A stretch of DNA of 64,000 bases from Actinomadura oligospora ATCC 43269 (GCF_000518265.1 NZ_JADG01000004.1:868001-932000); one strand, 5' to 3'; counted from the first letter of the stretch, positions 43,180 through 51,796 are shown. Numbers and translations are program-made. The notes: generated from the sequence alone by a model not told the origin.

Positions 43180-44391
43180 CTACTCCCCCTGGAGTACTCC
43201 CCCGGGAGTCGGCGGCGGCCCGGCGGGGGTCGCGGGGAGGAGGGCCACGACCCGGAATCCGCCGTCCGGCTCAGGGGCGGCGGTCAGGGTTCCGCCCACG
43301 GCCTCGGCGCGTTCGCGCATGCCGGTGAGGCCGTGGCCGCCCCCGGAGACGTCGGCGTCCGGCCCCTGAGTCCCGCCGGGGCCGTCGTCGGCGATCTCCA
43401 CCCGGACGTTCCGTCCGGTGTGGTCGATGGTGATCCGCGCGGTCGCCGCGTCACCCGCGTGGCGCAGGACGTTGGTGAGCGACTCCTGGAGGATGCGGTA
43501 GGCGGCCTCGTCGGTCGCCGCGTCCAGCGGGACGGCCGTCCCGGACACCTCGACGACGACCGGCAGGCCCGCCGAGCGCACGGCGTCCACGAGGTTCGGC
43601 AGGCGGCCGAGGCCGGGGGCGCGCGGGCCGGTCCCGTCCCCGCGGAGAAGGCCGAGCGTGGCGCGGAGCTGCGCGAGCGACTCCTTGCTGCTCGCGCGGA
43701 TCGCGGCGACGGCCTCGCGGACCGGGTCGTCCGGCGGACGGTCCGCCAGCCTGCGCAGCGCCGCGCCCGACTGGACGGTGATCGTCGCCATCCCGTGCGC
43801 GACGGTGTCGTGCAGGTCGCGGGCGATCCGGACGCGTTCCTCGGCGGCGCGCCGGGCGGCCTCGCGCTCCTTCTCCTCGCCCGCCATCCGGAGGCGTTCG
43901 CGGGTCCCTGCGGCGAGCGCGCGGCGGCTGCGGATCACCTCGGCGAGCAGGATCACGGCCGTGACCATCAGCCACTGCTGGAGGAACTCGGCGAGCGCGC
44001 TCGCGGGCGGCTCGCCCTTGCGGAGGACCGCGAGGAAACCGAAGCCGAAGAAGAACGCGGTGATCCCGATCGACCAGCGCAGGTATCCGGCGAGGACGGC
44101 CGAGAACGCCGGCACGCCGAGCCCCCAGATCGGCGAGAACCCGGGCGCCCCGGACCCGTAGTAGGCGGTCAGCAGCAGGCTCGCGAGGAGCAGCGCCGCC
44201 ATCGGCCGCCGCCGGTGCACCAGGACGGGCAGCGCCAGCAGCGCGCCGAGCAGGTAGTCGCGCGGGATGGCGGCACGCTCGCGCGGGTCCTGGCTGACGT
44301 GCACCATCAGCTCGACGATCCCGCCGATCAGCAGCGCGAGGACACCGTCCACGACGGGCGCGGGCACGCGGGGCCTCCGGATGCCTCTCAC
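43180..44391 (-). CDS. Sensor histidine kinase (NarL-type partner absent)
   Basis: A 403-residue kinase. It has about five amino-terminal helices, a coiled coil, the HisKA_3 motif RDLHDTVAHGMATITVQSGA (phospho-His about 194) and an HATPase_c domain (YRILQESLTNVLRHAGDAA, DDGPGG, GHGLTGMRERAEAVGG). This class pairs with LuxR/NarL-type response regulators, but no regulator gene is adjacent. It is therefore an orphan, or partnered elsewhere, next to the MMPL exporter. Confidence 0.92.
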   Translation of the reverse strand: MRGIRRPRVPAPVVDGVLALLIGGIVELMVHVSQDPRERAAIPRDYLLGALLALPVLVHRRRPMAALLLASLLLTAYYGSGAPGFSPIWGLGVPAFSAVLAGYLRWSIGITAFFFGFGFLAVLRKGEPPASALAEFLQQWLMVTAVILLAEVIRSRRALAAGTRERLRMAGEEKEREAARRAAEERVRIARDLHDTVAHGMATITVQSGAALRRLADRPPDDPVREAVAAIRASSKESLAQLRATLGLLRGDGTGPRAPGLGRLPNLVDAVRSAGLPVVVEVSGTAVPLDAATDEAAYRILQESLTNVLRHAGDAATARITIDHTGRNVRVEIADDGPGGTQGPDADVSGGGHGLTGMRERAEAVGGTLTAAPEPDGGFRVVALLPATPAGPPPTPGGVLQGE

Positions 44392-44466
44392 ACCGTCACG
44401 GTAACGCCGGGGTGACCGTCCGGACGACCCCGCGCGACCGGCCCGTGAGCAGTGCTGGCGAAGCCC

Positions 44467-45618
44467 TCAAGGACGTGTGAGGACGGCGGCGCTGCCGTAG
44501 CTGCCGCCGAAGCCGGTGCAGAGCGCGACCGAGGCGTCCTTGACCTGGTTCGCGCCGGTTCCGCGCAGTTGCCGGACGGCCTCGGCGACGTTGTTCAGGC
44601 CGTGCACGTACCCCTCGGACAGCAGGCCGCCGTGCGGGTTCACCGGGTGGCGGCCGTTCCAGGCGATCTCCCCGGCGGACAGCATGACGCCGAGGTCGGG
44701 GCGTCCGACCAGGCCGAAGTCCTCGAGCTGGCGCGGGACGAGCCAGGAGTAGGCGTCGTAGAGCAGCGCCACGTCGATCTGTTCGGGTTTCATCCCGGCC
44801 GCCTCGTACAGCGGCGCGGCGACGTGCGCCGAGAAGATGCGGGTGACGTCGTCGGTCCGGTCCACCGTGGACGCGCCGGGCCCGCCGCCACGGACGACCG
44901 CATGCACGCGCGGGGAGTCCGGGGCGAGGTCGGCGCGGGTGAGGACGAGCGCGCACGCGCCGTCCGTCTCCTGGCAGCAGTCCACGCGTCGTAGCGGGGA
45001 CGCGACCATGGGGCTGTCCAGGTAGTCGGACAGGGTGAGGCGTCGGCGCTGGAGCGCACGCGGGTTCCGTACCGCGTGCGCACGAGACTGGGCCACCACC
45101 GAGTACAGATGCCGTTCGGTGAGACCCGTGTCGTACAGGTACCGCTGCCCGGCCAGGGCGAACTGGTGGACGGGCCCGGCCATGCCGTAGGGGTGGGTGA
45201 ACTGCTCTTCCGTGCCTTCGCCGAGCTTGAGGCCGAGCGCGTTCATCCGCTTGCCGGAGCGTCCGTTCAGGGCCCGGTACACCAGGACGGTCCGGGCGAG
45301 CCCGGCGTCGATGAGCATCGCCGCGTCCGCGAGGATCGAGGCGCTCTGCGTCCCGCCGCCGTAGATCTCGTTGTGCCAGCCGATCTCGGTGATGCCGAGC
45401 TCACGCGCCAGGTAAAGAACGGGCGCGGAATCGTTCAGGTGGTAGCTGAGGATCGCGTCGGGCGTGTCGGCGGCCCCGCCGGTCGCCTCGGCGGCCTCCG
45501 CGAGCGCGGCGCGCGCGGCCTCGGCGGCGAGCGCCAGCTCACTGCGGCCGGACGCGCGGGACAGCTCCGTCATCCCGATCCCCGCGATCGCCGCGCGTCC
45601 CGAGAACCCCTGCCTCAT
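44467..45618 (-). CDS. SCP2-thiolase-like protein without a DUF35 neighbour
   Basis: A 383-residue paralogue of the protein at 22005: AAIAGIGMTELSRASG, YGGGTQSASILADAAMLIDA, RVDCCQETDGACALVLT, NPHGGLLSEGYVHGLNNVAE. Again the nucleophile position reads YGGGTQSA with no Cys, and Tyr in ALLYDAYS and SEGYVHG are kept. It is probably an acyl-CoA aldolase or lipid-transfer-type enzyme. No DUF35 gene follows, unlike at 22005; the DUF35 protein at 59344, under the same operator type, could be its partner. The ATG has GGAGG upstream. The operator lies about 140 bases upstream at 45757-45772. Confidence 0.83.
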   Translation of the reverse strand: MRQGFSGRAAIAGIGMTELSRASGRSELALAAEAARAALAEAAEATGGAADTPDAILSYHLNDSAPVLYLARELGITEIGWHNEIYGGGTQSASILADAAMLIDAGLARTVLVYRALNGRSGKRMNALGLKLGEGTEEQFTHPYGMAGPVHQFALAGQRYLYDTGLTERHLYSVVAQSRAHAVRNPRALQRRRLTLSDYLDSPMVASPLRRVDCCQETDGACALVLTRADLAPDSPRVHAVVRGGGPGASTVDRTDDVTRIFSAHVAAPLYEAAGMKPEQIDVALLYDAYSWLVPRQLEDFGLVGRPDLGVMLSAGEIAWNGRHPVNPHGGLLSEGYVHGLNNVAEAVRQLRGTGANQVKDASVALCTGFGGSYGSAAVLTRP

Positions 45619-45756
45619 CCGGCCTCCGGCCGCGCCGCGTTCGTCCGGACGGCCCGGGGCGCCGGATGCGCGCCCGCGGTGACGCCCACCGGAGACGGGG
45701 CGCGATCCGTCCCCGGCGGGCCTCGTCGCCGAACCTAACTCCCAGGAGGGCTTAAC

Positions 45757-45779
45757 ACAAGCGCTTGCTCGGTTAGACT
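45757..45779 (-). promoter_or_regulatory. KstR2-type operator upstream of the second thiolase-like gene
   Basis: ACAAGCGCTTGCTCGG at 45757-45772. Read on the minus strand it is CCGAGCAAGCGCTTGT, 14 of 16 matches to the consensus with a perfect CAAGCGCTTG core. A weak -10 candidate (AGTCTA, 45779-45774) adjoins it. It lies between the Dabb gene and the thiolase-like gene, both on the minus strand. Confidence 0.7.
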
Positions 45780-45814
45780 GGCACGTGTGCGGAGAGAGCG
45801 CGGCCCAGGACGGC

Positions 45815-46111
45815 TCAGAGCTCGTACTGGACGGCGGCCCGGGACGCGATGAGCGGCTTCATGCCCTCCACCACGGCCCGGTGCGTGGGGTTGTCGCGGT
45901 ACGCCAGGTAGGCGTCGCGGTCGGCGAAGTCGGCCACGATCGCGAAGTCGGCGCTGCCGGGGTTGATCCCCGCGTCCGGCCCGACGCTGTAGGCCCGGAT
46001 CTCGGGAATGACACCCGGAAGATCACGCAGCCGCGCGGCGACCTCCTCGGCCTGGGCGGTGGTCGTACCCTCGATCCATGTGAACAGCGCCACATGACGG
46101 AATCCGGTCAT
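45815..46111 (-). CDS. Dabb-domain (stress-responsive A/B barrel) protein
   Basis: A 98-residue protein: MTGFRHVALFTWIEGTTTAQ, VAARLRDLPGVIPEIRAYSV, PGSADFAIVADFADRDAYLA, RVVEGMKPLIASR-type ending. This is the ferredoxin-like Dabb fold seen in small dimeric cyclases and stress proteins. A TACGGT hexamer six bases before the ATG (46123-46118) points to a leaderless transcript. It is the gene directly upstream of the operator at 45757, so read-through into the thiolase-like gene is possible. A catalytic role is not shown. Confidence 0.88.
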   Translation of the reverse strand: MTGFRHVALFTWIEGTTTAQAEEVAARLRDLPGVIPEIRAYSVGPDAGINPGSADFAIVADFADRDAYLAYRDNPTHRAVVEGMKPLIASRAAVQYEL

Positions 46112-46265
46112 GGCAGCACCGTAGCGGTGGGTAGGACGGAACCTGACGACCTGTCCCGGCATCAGAGAAACTGAGGCCCAATGCCCGACCAAGACCGTAA
46201 TGAACGTTTCCAGGCGGGAATGGGTTCCCACGGAACGTGGTTGGAGCCGTTCGGAGGTGTCTTCC

Positions 46266-48077
46266 GTGGACGCAGCGAGGCACGACGCGGCGAGGGACAC
46301 CGCCGCGACAGACAGTGCGGCGACGGGCACCGCGGCGAGTGACACGCCGGCCCGTCCGAGGCTTTCAGGACACACGGGACTGCCGGGACACGCGGGGCTG
46401 ACAAGACATGCGGGACCGCCAGGGCACGGGTCGGGGATACAGGCCGCGCCGACCTGGCCGCACGCCGTCGCCACGCTGGGCGTCGGCGCGATGCTCTCCG
46501 TTCCCGCGGTGCACGGCACGCCGTCCTGGCTGGACCGGTTGTCCCTGCTCACCACCGGACGCCCGCTGGCCCCCGCGCACGCGGTGGTCCTCGCGATCGC
46601 GCTGGTCTTCGTCGCGCGCGGGGCGCTGCTGCGCCGCCGCGCCGCCTGGTACGGGCTCATGGTCATGGTCGGGATGGGCTTCGCGGCCGTCGCGGTCGGC
46701 GGTGACGCCTACTGGCGGCTGCCGCTGCTCGCCGCCGCCGCGGTCGCGCTCTGGGTCAGCCGCGACACCTTCGTCGTCCGCCCGCACCCCGACCGGATCC
46801 GGTCGGCCGTCCGGATCGGCGCGGTCCTGGTGGTGCTCGCCGCGGTCCTGACCGTGGTGCTCGGCGGGGTGACGATCCGCTCGGTCGGCCCGGACGTCGC
46901 GCAGGGGCTGTCGGCGACCGGCGGGCCGTCCGGCGGCGCGGCGTGGCTGCCCGGCGCGCTGTCGCTGATCGGCGGCGTCGGCCTGCTGGTGCTGGTCGTC
47001 ACGCTGCTCGCGCCCGACCCCGCGCCGCCGCCCGGCGACGAGGACGAGCGCCGTCGCGTCGCGGGCCTGGTCGCGCACCCCGGCTCCGACACCCTCGCGC
47101 CGTTCGCGCTGCGCCGCGACAAGACCTACGTGTTCAGCCCGGACGGCCGGGCCGCGATCGGCTACCGCGTGCTGTTCGGCGTCGCGGTCGCGGGCGGCGA
47201 CCCGGTCGGCGCTCCGGACGCGCACGACGCCGCGATCAACGCGTTCCTGGAGCTGTGCCGCCGCACCGGCTGGCGTCCGGCCGTGCTGGGCGCGAGCAGC
47301 GAGCTCGTGTCGTCCTGGGGCGGGCTGCGCTCGTTCGGGTTCGGCGACGAGGTCGTGCTGTTCCCGGAGACGTTCTCGCTGTCCGGACGGCTGATGCGCA
47401 ACGTCCGGCAGGCCGTGAAGCGCACCCACAACTTCGGCGTGAAGTCCGAGATCGTCCCGGAGCGGGAGCTCGGCGACGAGCTGCGCGGGAAGCTGCTGGA
47501 CGTGGCCAACCGCTCGCTCGGCGGCGCGGCCGAGCGCGGCTTCTCCATGAACCTGGACGAGCTGCTCACCGGCTACCACCCGGGCGCGGTCGTCGCCGTC
47601 GCCTACGACGACCGCGGCGCGCCGATCGCCTTCCAGCGCTACGTCTCCGCAGGTCAGGGCCTCAGCCTGGACGCCATGCGGCGGCTCCCGGACGCTCCGA
47701 ACGGCCTGAACGAGCGCCTGATCACCGACATCGCCGAGTGGGCGAAGCAGCAGCGGATCGACGTCGTGTCGCTGAACTTCGCCGCGTTCCGCGAGCTGCT
47801 CGACGCCGAGGAGCGGGGACCGGTCGAGAAGGCCGGATACCAGGCCCTCCACCTGCTGGACCCGTGGATCGCGGTCGAGTCGCTCTACCTGTTCGACCGC
47901 AAGTTCCGGCCGGGCTACCGTCCGCGCAGCATCGTGTTCCGCTCGTGGGCCGACATCGGCTGGCTCGCCGCCGCGCTGCTCACGCTGGAGTTCGGCCGCG
48001 TCGGCGACGTCCCGGCCGCCGACCGCGTCCTGGAGCCGGTCGGCGACCCGTCCGCGATGGGCCACCGCTTCCACTGA
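46266..48077 (+). CDS. DUF2156 aminoacyl-phospholipid-synthase-like membrane protein
   Basis: A 603-residue protein. The amino end (residues 1-60) is a low-complexity Ala/Thr and GHxG repeat, then about five membrane helices. Residues of about 285-580 are a DUF2156 catalytic domain (FSPDGRAAIGYRVLFGVAVA, AGGDPVGAP, RNVRQAVKRTHNFGVKSEIV, SLNFAAFRELL, FDRKFRPGYRPRSIVF), as in MprF, which attaches amino acids to phosphatidylglycerol. I chose the GTG at 46266 because GGAGGTG lies six bases before it. The matching MprF flippase-type domain is encoded alone at 11895. The amino acid attached is unknown. Confidence 0.87.
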   Translation: MDAARHDAARDTAATDSAATGTAASDTPARPRLSGHTGLPGHAGLTRHAGPPGHGSGIQAAPTWPHAVATLGVGAMLSVPAVHGTPSWLDRLSLLTTGRPLAPAHAVVLAIALVFVARGALLRRRAAWYGLMVMVGMGFAAVAVGGDAYWRLPLLAAAAVALWVSRDTFVVRPHPDRIRSAVRIGAVLVVLAAVLTVVLGGVTIRSVGPDVAQGLSATGGPSGGAAWLPGALSLIGGVGLLVLVVTLLAPDPAPPPGDEDERRRVAGLVAHPGSDTLAPFALRRDKTYVFSPDGRAAIGYRVLFGVAVAGGDPVGAPDAHDAAINAFLELCRRTGWRPAVLGASSELVSSWGGLRSFGFGDEVVLFPETFSLSGRLMRNVRQAVKRTHNFGVKSEIVPERELGDELRGKLLDVANRSLGGAAERGFSMNLDELLTGYHPGAVVAVAYDDRGAPIAFQRYVSAGQGLSLDAMRRLPDAPNGLNERLITDIAEWAKQQRIDVVSLNFAAFRELLDAEERGPVEKAGYQALHLLDPWIAVESLYLFDRKFRPGYRPRSIVFRSWADIGWLAAALLTLEFGRVGDVPAADRVLEPVGDPSAMGHRFH

Positions 48078-48094
48078 CCCGCTGACGAGAGGAG

Positions 48095-48127
48095 CCCGCC
48101 GCCCGGACGACGCGTCCGGGCGGCGGG
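48095..48127. terminator. Convergent terminator
   Basis: CCCGCCGCCCGGA (48095-48107) and TCCGGGCGGCGGG (48115-48127) form a perfect 13-base stem with a seven-base loop, followed by TTCGTCCT. It separates the DUF2156 gene from the minus-strand lipoprotein gene. Confidence 0.88.
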
Positions 48128-48148
48128 TTCGTCCTCACTCACACGACG

Positions 48149-48940
48149 TCACTTGATCTTGCTGAGGTCGATCGCGTCCGCCGGGGCCTGGATCTGGAGC
48201 GGGGTGTCGTACTCGGAGAAGTCGAACGAGCCCACCGGCATGTCGCCGACCGCCACGGTCGAGCTCAGGCGAAGCAGGTGCGGCGTCCCGTTCGCGGACA
48301 CGAACATCTTCGACGACTTCGCACCCGGGCCCGTGATGGCGATCGCCGGGGTGCCCGCGACGTCGGCGCGGCTGCCCTCGAACCCGTCGGACCTCGTCGC
48401 GATGACCTCACGCATTTTCGCGACGACCTGCTGGTCGAACTGCCGGATGCCGAGGAAGGGCCGGTACTCCTTGGACTGGCTCGACGGGAACAGCACCCAC
48501 TTGCCGCCGAGCATCGCCCCGGCCGACTTGTCCCCGAGCATGTTCTCCCAGAAGGAGGCGTCGGCGCCCATGAAGAGCTTGCCGCCGGTGGTGCGCAGCT
48601 TCACGGTGGCGGGGGTGTTCTCGAAGCTGCCCTGCATGGTTCCGTCCGCCTGGTCCTGCCCGAGGCGGAAGTCCAGGCGCATCGGCTTGCCCTCATCCTT
48701 GAAGTCGGCCTTCACATGCACGGACTTGGCGTTTCTGAAGCCGTCGAGCGCGGCCTTCACCAGTTCGGCGGGCGGCTTGGCGGAGTTGTCGGCGCCGGAC
48801 GGAGGGGCGGACGTCATGGGCCCGTCCAGGGTGCTCGACGGTTTGGCGCCGCTCTTGCCGTCGCCCCCGCCGCAGGCGGTCAGGGTGAGCGTCGCGGCGA
48901 GCAGGGCCGTGCCCGCGGTCAGTCTGGTGGTGCGTCCCAC
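48149..48940 (-). CDS. Lipoprotein of unknown function (LolA/LprG-like fold possible)
   Basis: A 263-residue lipoprotein: signal (TRLTAGTALLAATLTLTAC) with the lipidated Cys at 23, a Ser/Pro linker, then a beta-rich domain (SVHVKADFKDEGKPMRLDFR, TVKLRTTGGKLFMGADASFW, HLLRLSSTVAVGDMPVGSFD). Alternating strands and a hydrophobic centre recall LprG- or LolA-type lipid carriers; this is inference. The GTG at 48940 has AGAGGAA upstream. The CTTGATCAAG motif lies 22 bases before the start. Confidence 0.8.
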   Translation of the reverse strand: MGRTTRLTAGTALLAATLTLTACGGGDGKSGAKPSSTLDGPMTSAPPSGADNSAKPPAELVKAALDGFRNAKSVHVKADFKDEGKPMRLDFRLGQDQADGTMQGSFENTPATVKLRTTGGKLFMGADASFWENMLGDKSAGAMLGGKWVLFPSSQSKEYRPFLGIRQFDQQVVAKMREVIATRSDGFEGSRADVAGTPAIAITGPGAKSSKMFVSANGTPHLLRLSSTVAVGDMPVGSFDFSEYDTPLQIQAPADAIDLSKIK

Positions 48941-48961
48941 GTGTGCCGTTCCTCTTTCGAT

Positions 48962-48975
48962 CTTGATCAAGGGCG
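48962..48975. promoter_or_regulatory. CTTGATCAAGGGCG element upstream of the lipoprotein gene
   Basis: The perfect palindrome CTTGATCAAG (48962-48971) plus GGCG. The palindrome recurs at 20852 and the downstream 12-mer at 37113. It sits between the lipoprotein start and the region leading to LLM operon 2, so it could act on the lipoprotein gene. Confidence 0.4.
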
Positions 48976-49094
48976 AAGGTGAGTCGCCCAGACGGGCACG
49001 GACGTTGACAAGAACCGCATAACGCTTGCGTCTCGCCGGACGCCCGGCTCCGTTCCGCTCGCCTCCCGTCCGGCCGGACGGGCTGTTAGGCTTC

Positions 49095-49120
49095 CCAAGC
49101 GAGCGCTTGGTACGTAATGT
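49095..49120 (+). promoter_or_regulatory. KstR2-type operator and promoter of LLM operon 2
   Basis: The perfect palindrome CCAAGCGAGCGCTTGG at 49095-49110, identical to the site at 13181. TACGTA (49111) or TAATGT (49115-49120) follows as a -10 candidate. As at operon 1, the operator sits directly upstream of the -10 region. Confidence 0.75.
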
Positions 49121-49186
49121 TGGCAGGGTGCGGCTCCGCCCCCGGGGCGGGCGCCCGCCCCGCGCGTTGACGAAGGAGCCTGCGAC

Positions 49187-50260
49187 GTGGCTGACCGCCC
49201 GATGAAGTTCTCGGCCTTCCACCTGTTCCACCAGTTCGCGGGGCAGACCCCGGGTGAGGTGTACGAGTACCAGATCGAGATCGTCGAGCTGCTGGAGGAG
49301 CTCGGCTTCGACGGGGTGTGGATCGCCGAGCACCATTTCCGGGAGTACGGGACCGTCCCGAACATCTTCACGATGCTGGCGAACCTGGCCGCGCGGACCG
49401 AGCGGCTGCGGCTCGGCACGGGCATCGTGGTGCTGCCGCTGCACAACCCGATCCACGTGGCCGAGGAGGCCGCGATGGTGGACCTGCTGTCCGGCGGACG
49501 CCTCCAGCTCGGCATCGGACGCGGCTACCAGGCGATCGAGTTCGAGAACTTCGGGCTCGACCTGGCCGAGGCCAGGGACCGGTTCAACGAGTCGCTCGAC
49601 GTCATCCTCGGCCTCTGGACGCAGGAGAACTTCGAGTACAAGGGCCGGTTCTTCGAGACCAAGCATGCTCTGAACCTGATGCCGAAGCCGGTGCAGCGCC
49701 CGCATCCGCCGGTGCACGTCGCCGCCGTCAGCCCCGAGACCGTCGAGATGTACGCGGCGCGCGGGCTGCCGATCCTGGCCGACCCGGCCGCGCCGTTCAA
49801 GAAGATCGCCAGGGCCGCCGAGACCTGGCACGCGACCGCCGCCGCGAACGGCGTGGACACCACGGACGTGGAGCTGGTCGCCAGCCGGATCGTGTACGCC
49901 GCGCCGTCCATCGAGCAGGCCCGCGAGGACCAGGCCCGGTTCGAGGCGTCGTTCGACCGCTCCCGGATCTTCAACCTGCAGAGCGCCCCCATCGACCGGA
50001 CGACCGGGCAGGCGGCCAAGGGGTTCGAGTACTACCAGAACCGCTACCTGAAGGGCGGTTCGGTGGACAGCGAGTTCCGCTGGGAGCAGCTCGAGGTGAT
50101 CGGCGACCCCGAACGCGTCATCGGCCAGATCCAGGCGATCCGGGAGATGGGCTTCGGGCACCTGATGTGCGACTTCGGCTCCACCCGGCCGATGCCGCTG
50201 GAGGAGATGAAGAAGGTCCTGACGTTCTTCGCGGCCGAGGTCATGCCCGCGTTCCGCTGA
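49187..50260 (+). CDS. LLM-class flavin-dependent monooxygenase (operon 2)
   Basis: A 357-residue luciferase-like protein: LLEELGFDGVWIAEHHFREY, RTERLRLGTGIVVLPLHNPI, GRLQLGIGRGYQAIEFENFG, PHPPVHVAAVSPETVEMYAA. It is a paralogue of the protein at 13239 and likewise heads an operon behind the same operator, followed by an acyl-CoA-synthetase-like gene. The GTG start has AAGGAG eight bases upstream. The reduced flavin may come from the reductase at 23350. The substrate is unknown but is probably a CoA ester or the acid that becomes one. Confidence 0.88.
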   Translation: MADRPMKFSAFHLFHQFAGQTPGEVYEYQIEIVELLEELGFDGVWIAEHHFREYGTVPNIFTMLANLAARTERLRLGTGIVVLPLHNPIHVAEEAAMVDLLSGGRLQLGIGRGYQAIEFENFGLDLAEARDRFNESLDVILGLWTQENFEYKGRFFETKHALNLMPKPVQRPHPPVHVAAVSPETVEMYAARGLPILADPAAPFKKIARAAETWHATAAANGVDTTDVELVASRIVYAAPSIEQAREDQARFEASFDRSRIFNLQSAPIDRTTGQAAKGFEYYQNRYLKGGSVDSEFRWEQLEVIGDPERVIGQIQAIREMGFGHLMCDFGSTRPMPLEEMKKVLTFFAAEVMPAFR

Positions 50261-50281
50261 TCCCCACCCCCAGGAGGCGCG

Positions 50282-51787
50282 ATGTCCGCAGTACACCGGC
50301 TCACCCTCGGCGACGTCCTCGCCGAGCACGCGCGCGGCCGTCCGGCCGGCGCCGCGGTCGTGGACGGCGACGTCCGGCTGACCTATCCCGAACTCGACGA
50401 CCGGGTGGCGCGGCTCGCCGGGGCGCTCGCCGCGGGCGGCGTGGAACCGGGCGGGCGCGTGCTGTGGCTCGGCCAGAACTCCTTCCGCGTGCTCGAGCTG
50501 CTGCTGGCCTGCGGACGGCTCGGCGCGATCTTCTGCCCGGCGAACTGGCGGCAGTCCGCCGACGAGCTGGCCCACGTCCTGTCCGACCTGACCCCGGCGG
50601 TCGTGGTGTGGGAGGAGTCGGAGGCCGTCGAGAAGGCGCGCGGGCAGGGCACGGCCGACGCGCGGTGGATCCTCTCGGGCGAGGAGTACGAGGCGTTCCT
50701 CGCGTCGGGTGAGACCTGGCTCCCGGAGGCCGCCGACGCGGGCGCGCCCGTCCTCGCGCTGTACACGGCCGCGTTCGACGGCCGTCCGAACGCGGCGCTG
50801 CTCAGCCACTCGGCGCTCGTCGCGCACAGCATGTCGCTGCTGCACATGCGGCAGATGGAGGACGGCTTCACGTTCCTGGCGTGCGGCCCGCTGTTCCACG
50901 TCGGGACGATGATGTTCACGCTCGCGACGTTCCAGCTCGGCGGCAGGATCGTCGTCACGCCCGCGTACGAGCCGGACGAGGTGTGCCGCCTGATCGACGC
51001 CGAGCGGTGCACGCAGGCGTTCCTGTTCGGGCCGATGATCGACGGGCTCGTCCGGGCGAACGCGGGCGGGAGGTACGACCTGAGCTCGCTGCGGTTCGTC
51101 TCGCACTCCCCCGAGTGGGACGCGATGATCACGGTGGACGACAGCCCGTGGTGCGCGTCCGGGATGGGCGGGTACGGGCAGACCGAGGTCGGCGGGATGC
51201 TGACGTTCCTCGGCCTCGGCATGGGCGGGAAGGGGTTCGCCGGACGGCCGTCCCCGCTCGTCCACGTGCGGCTGCTGGACGCCGCGGGGAACGAGGTCCC
51301 GCCGGGCGAGGTCGGCGAGATCTGCGCGCGGGGGCACAGCCTGTTCTCCGGCTACTGGAACCGTCCGGACCTGAACGCGGCGAAGGCGGCGGGCGGCTGG
51401 CACCACACCGGCGACCTCGGACGGCGTGAGGACGACGGCACGCTCACCTTCGTCGGCCCCAAGCTGCGGATGATCAAGTCGGCGAACGAGAACATCTACC
51501 CCGCCGAGGTCGAGCGCGCGCTGAAGACGCATCCGGCGGTCGCGGACGCGGCCGTGATCGGCGTCCCGGACGAGCGGTTCGGCCAGTCCCCCAAGGCGGT
51601 CGTCGTCCTGAAGGACGGCGCCGAGGCCACGGCGGAGCAGGTCGTCGAGCACGTCCGGGGTGAGATCGCCTCGTACAAGAAGCCGCGCGAGGTCGTGTTC
51701 GTGGACGAGATCCCGAAGCGCGGCTTCACGCCCGACTACGACGTCCTGGACGCCGCGCACGGCGGCGGCGCGTACCCGGGCTCCTGA
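50282..51787 (+). CDS. ANL-superfamily acyl-CoA-synthetase-like protein with altered active site
   Basis: A 501-residue protein with clear ANL architecture (ELDDRVARLAGALAAGGVEP, GGYGQTEVGGML, GWHHTGDLG, MIKSANENIYPAEVERAL). Two key elements deviate. The P-loop, normally TSGTTGxPKG, reads TAAFDGRPNAAL (no Lys), and the carboxy-terminal catalytic Lys of GKxxR is absent, the end reading IPKRGFTPDYDVLDAAHG. It may use a different mechanism, such as CoA transfer or hydrolysis of a preformed adenylate, or have lost activity. It lies 21 bases after the LLM gene with an AGGAGG site, and its transcript ends at a strong terminator. Confidence 0.8.
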   Translation: MSAVHRLTLGDVLAEHARGRPAGAAVVDGDVRLTYPELDDRVARLAGALAAGGVEPGGRVLWLGQNSFRVLELLLACGRLGAIFCPANWRQSADELAHVLSDLTPAVVVWEESEAVEKARGQGTADARWILSGEEYEAFLASGETWLPEAADAGAPVLALYTAAFDGRPNAALLSHSALVAHSMSLLHMRQMEDGFTFLACGPLFHVGTMMFTLATFQLGGRIVVTPAYEPDEVCRLIDAERCTQAFLFGPMIDGLVRANAGGRYDLSSLRFVSHSPEWDAMITVDDSPWCASGMGGYGQTEVGGMLTFLGLGMGGKGFAGRPSPLVHVRLLDAAGNEVPPGEVGEICARGHSLFSGYWNRPDLNAAKAAGGWHHTGDLGRREDDGTLTFVGPKLRMIKSANENIYPAEVERALKTHPAVADAAVIGVPDERFGQSPKAVVVLKDGAEATAEQVVEHVRGEIASYKKPREVVFVDEIPKRGFTPDYDVLDAAHGGGAYPGS

Positions 51788-51796
51788 CCTTTCCCG

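Noticed and set aside
46365..48074. Long minus-strand open frame opposite the DUF2156 gene
   Set aside because: Same high-GC shadow effect; the translation is Arg/Asp/Gly-rich without any recognisable fold.
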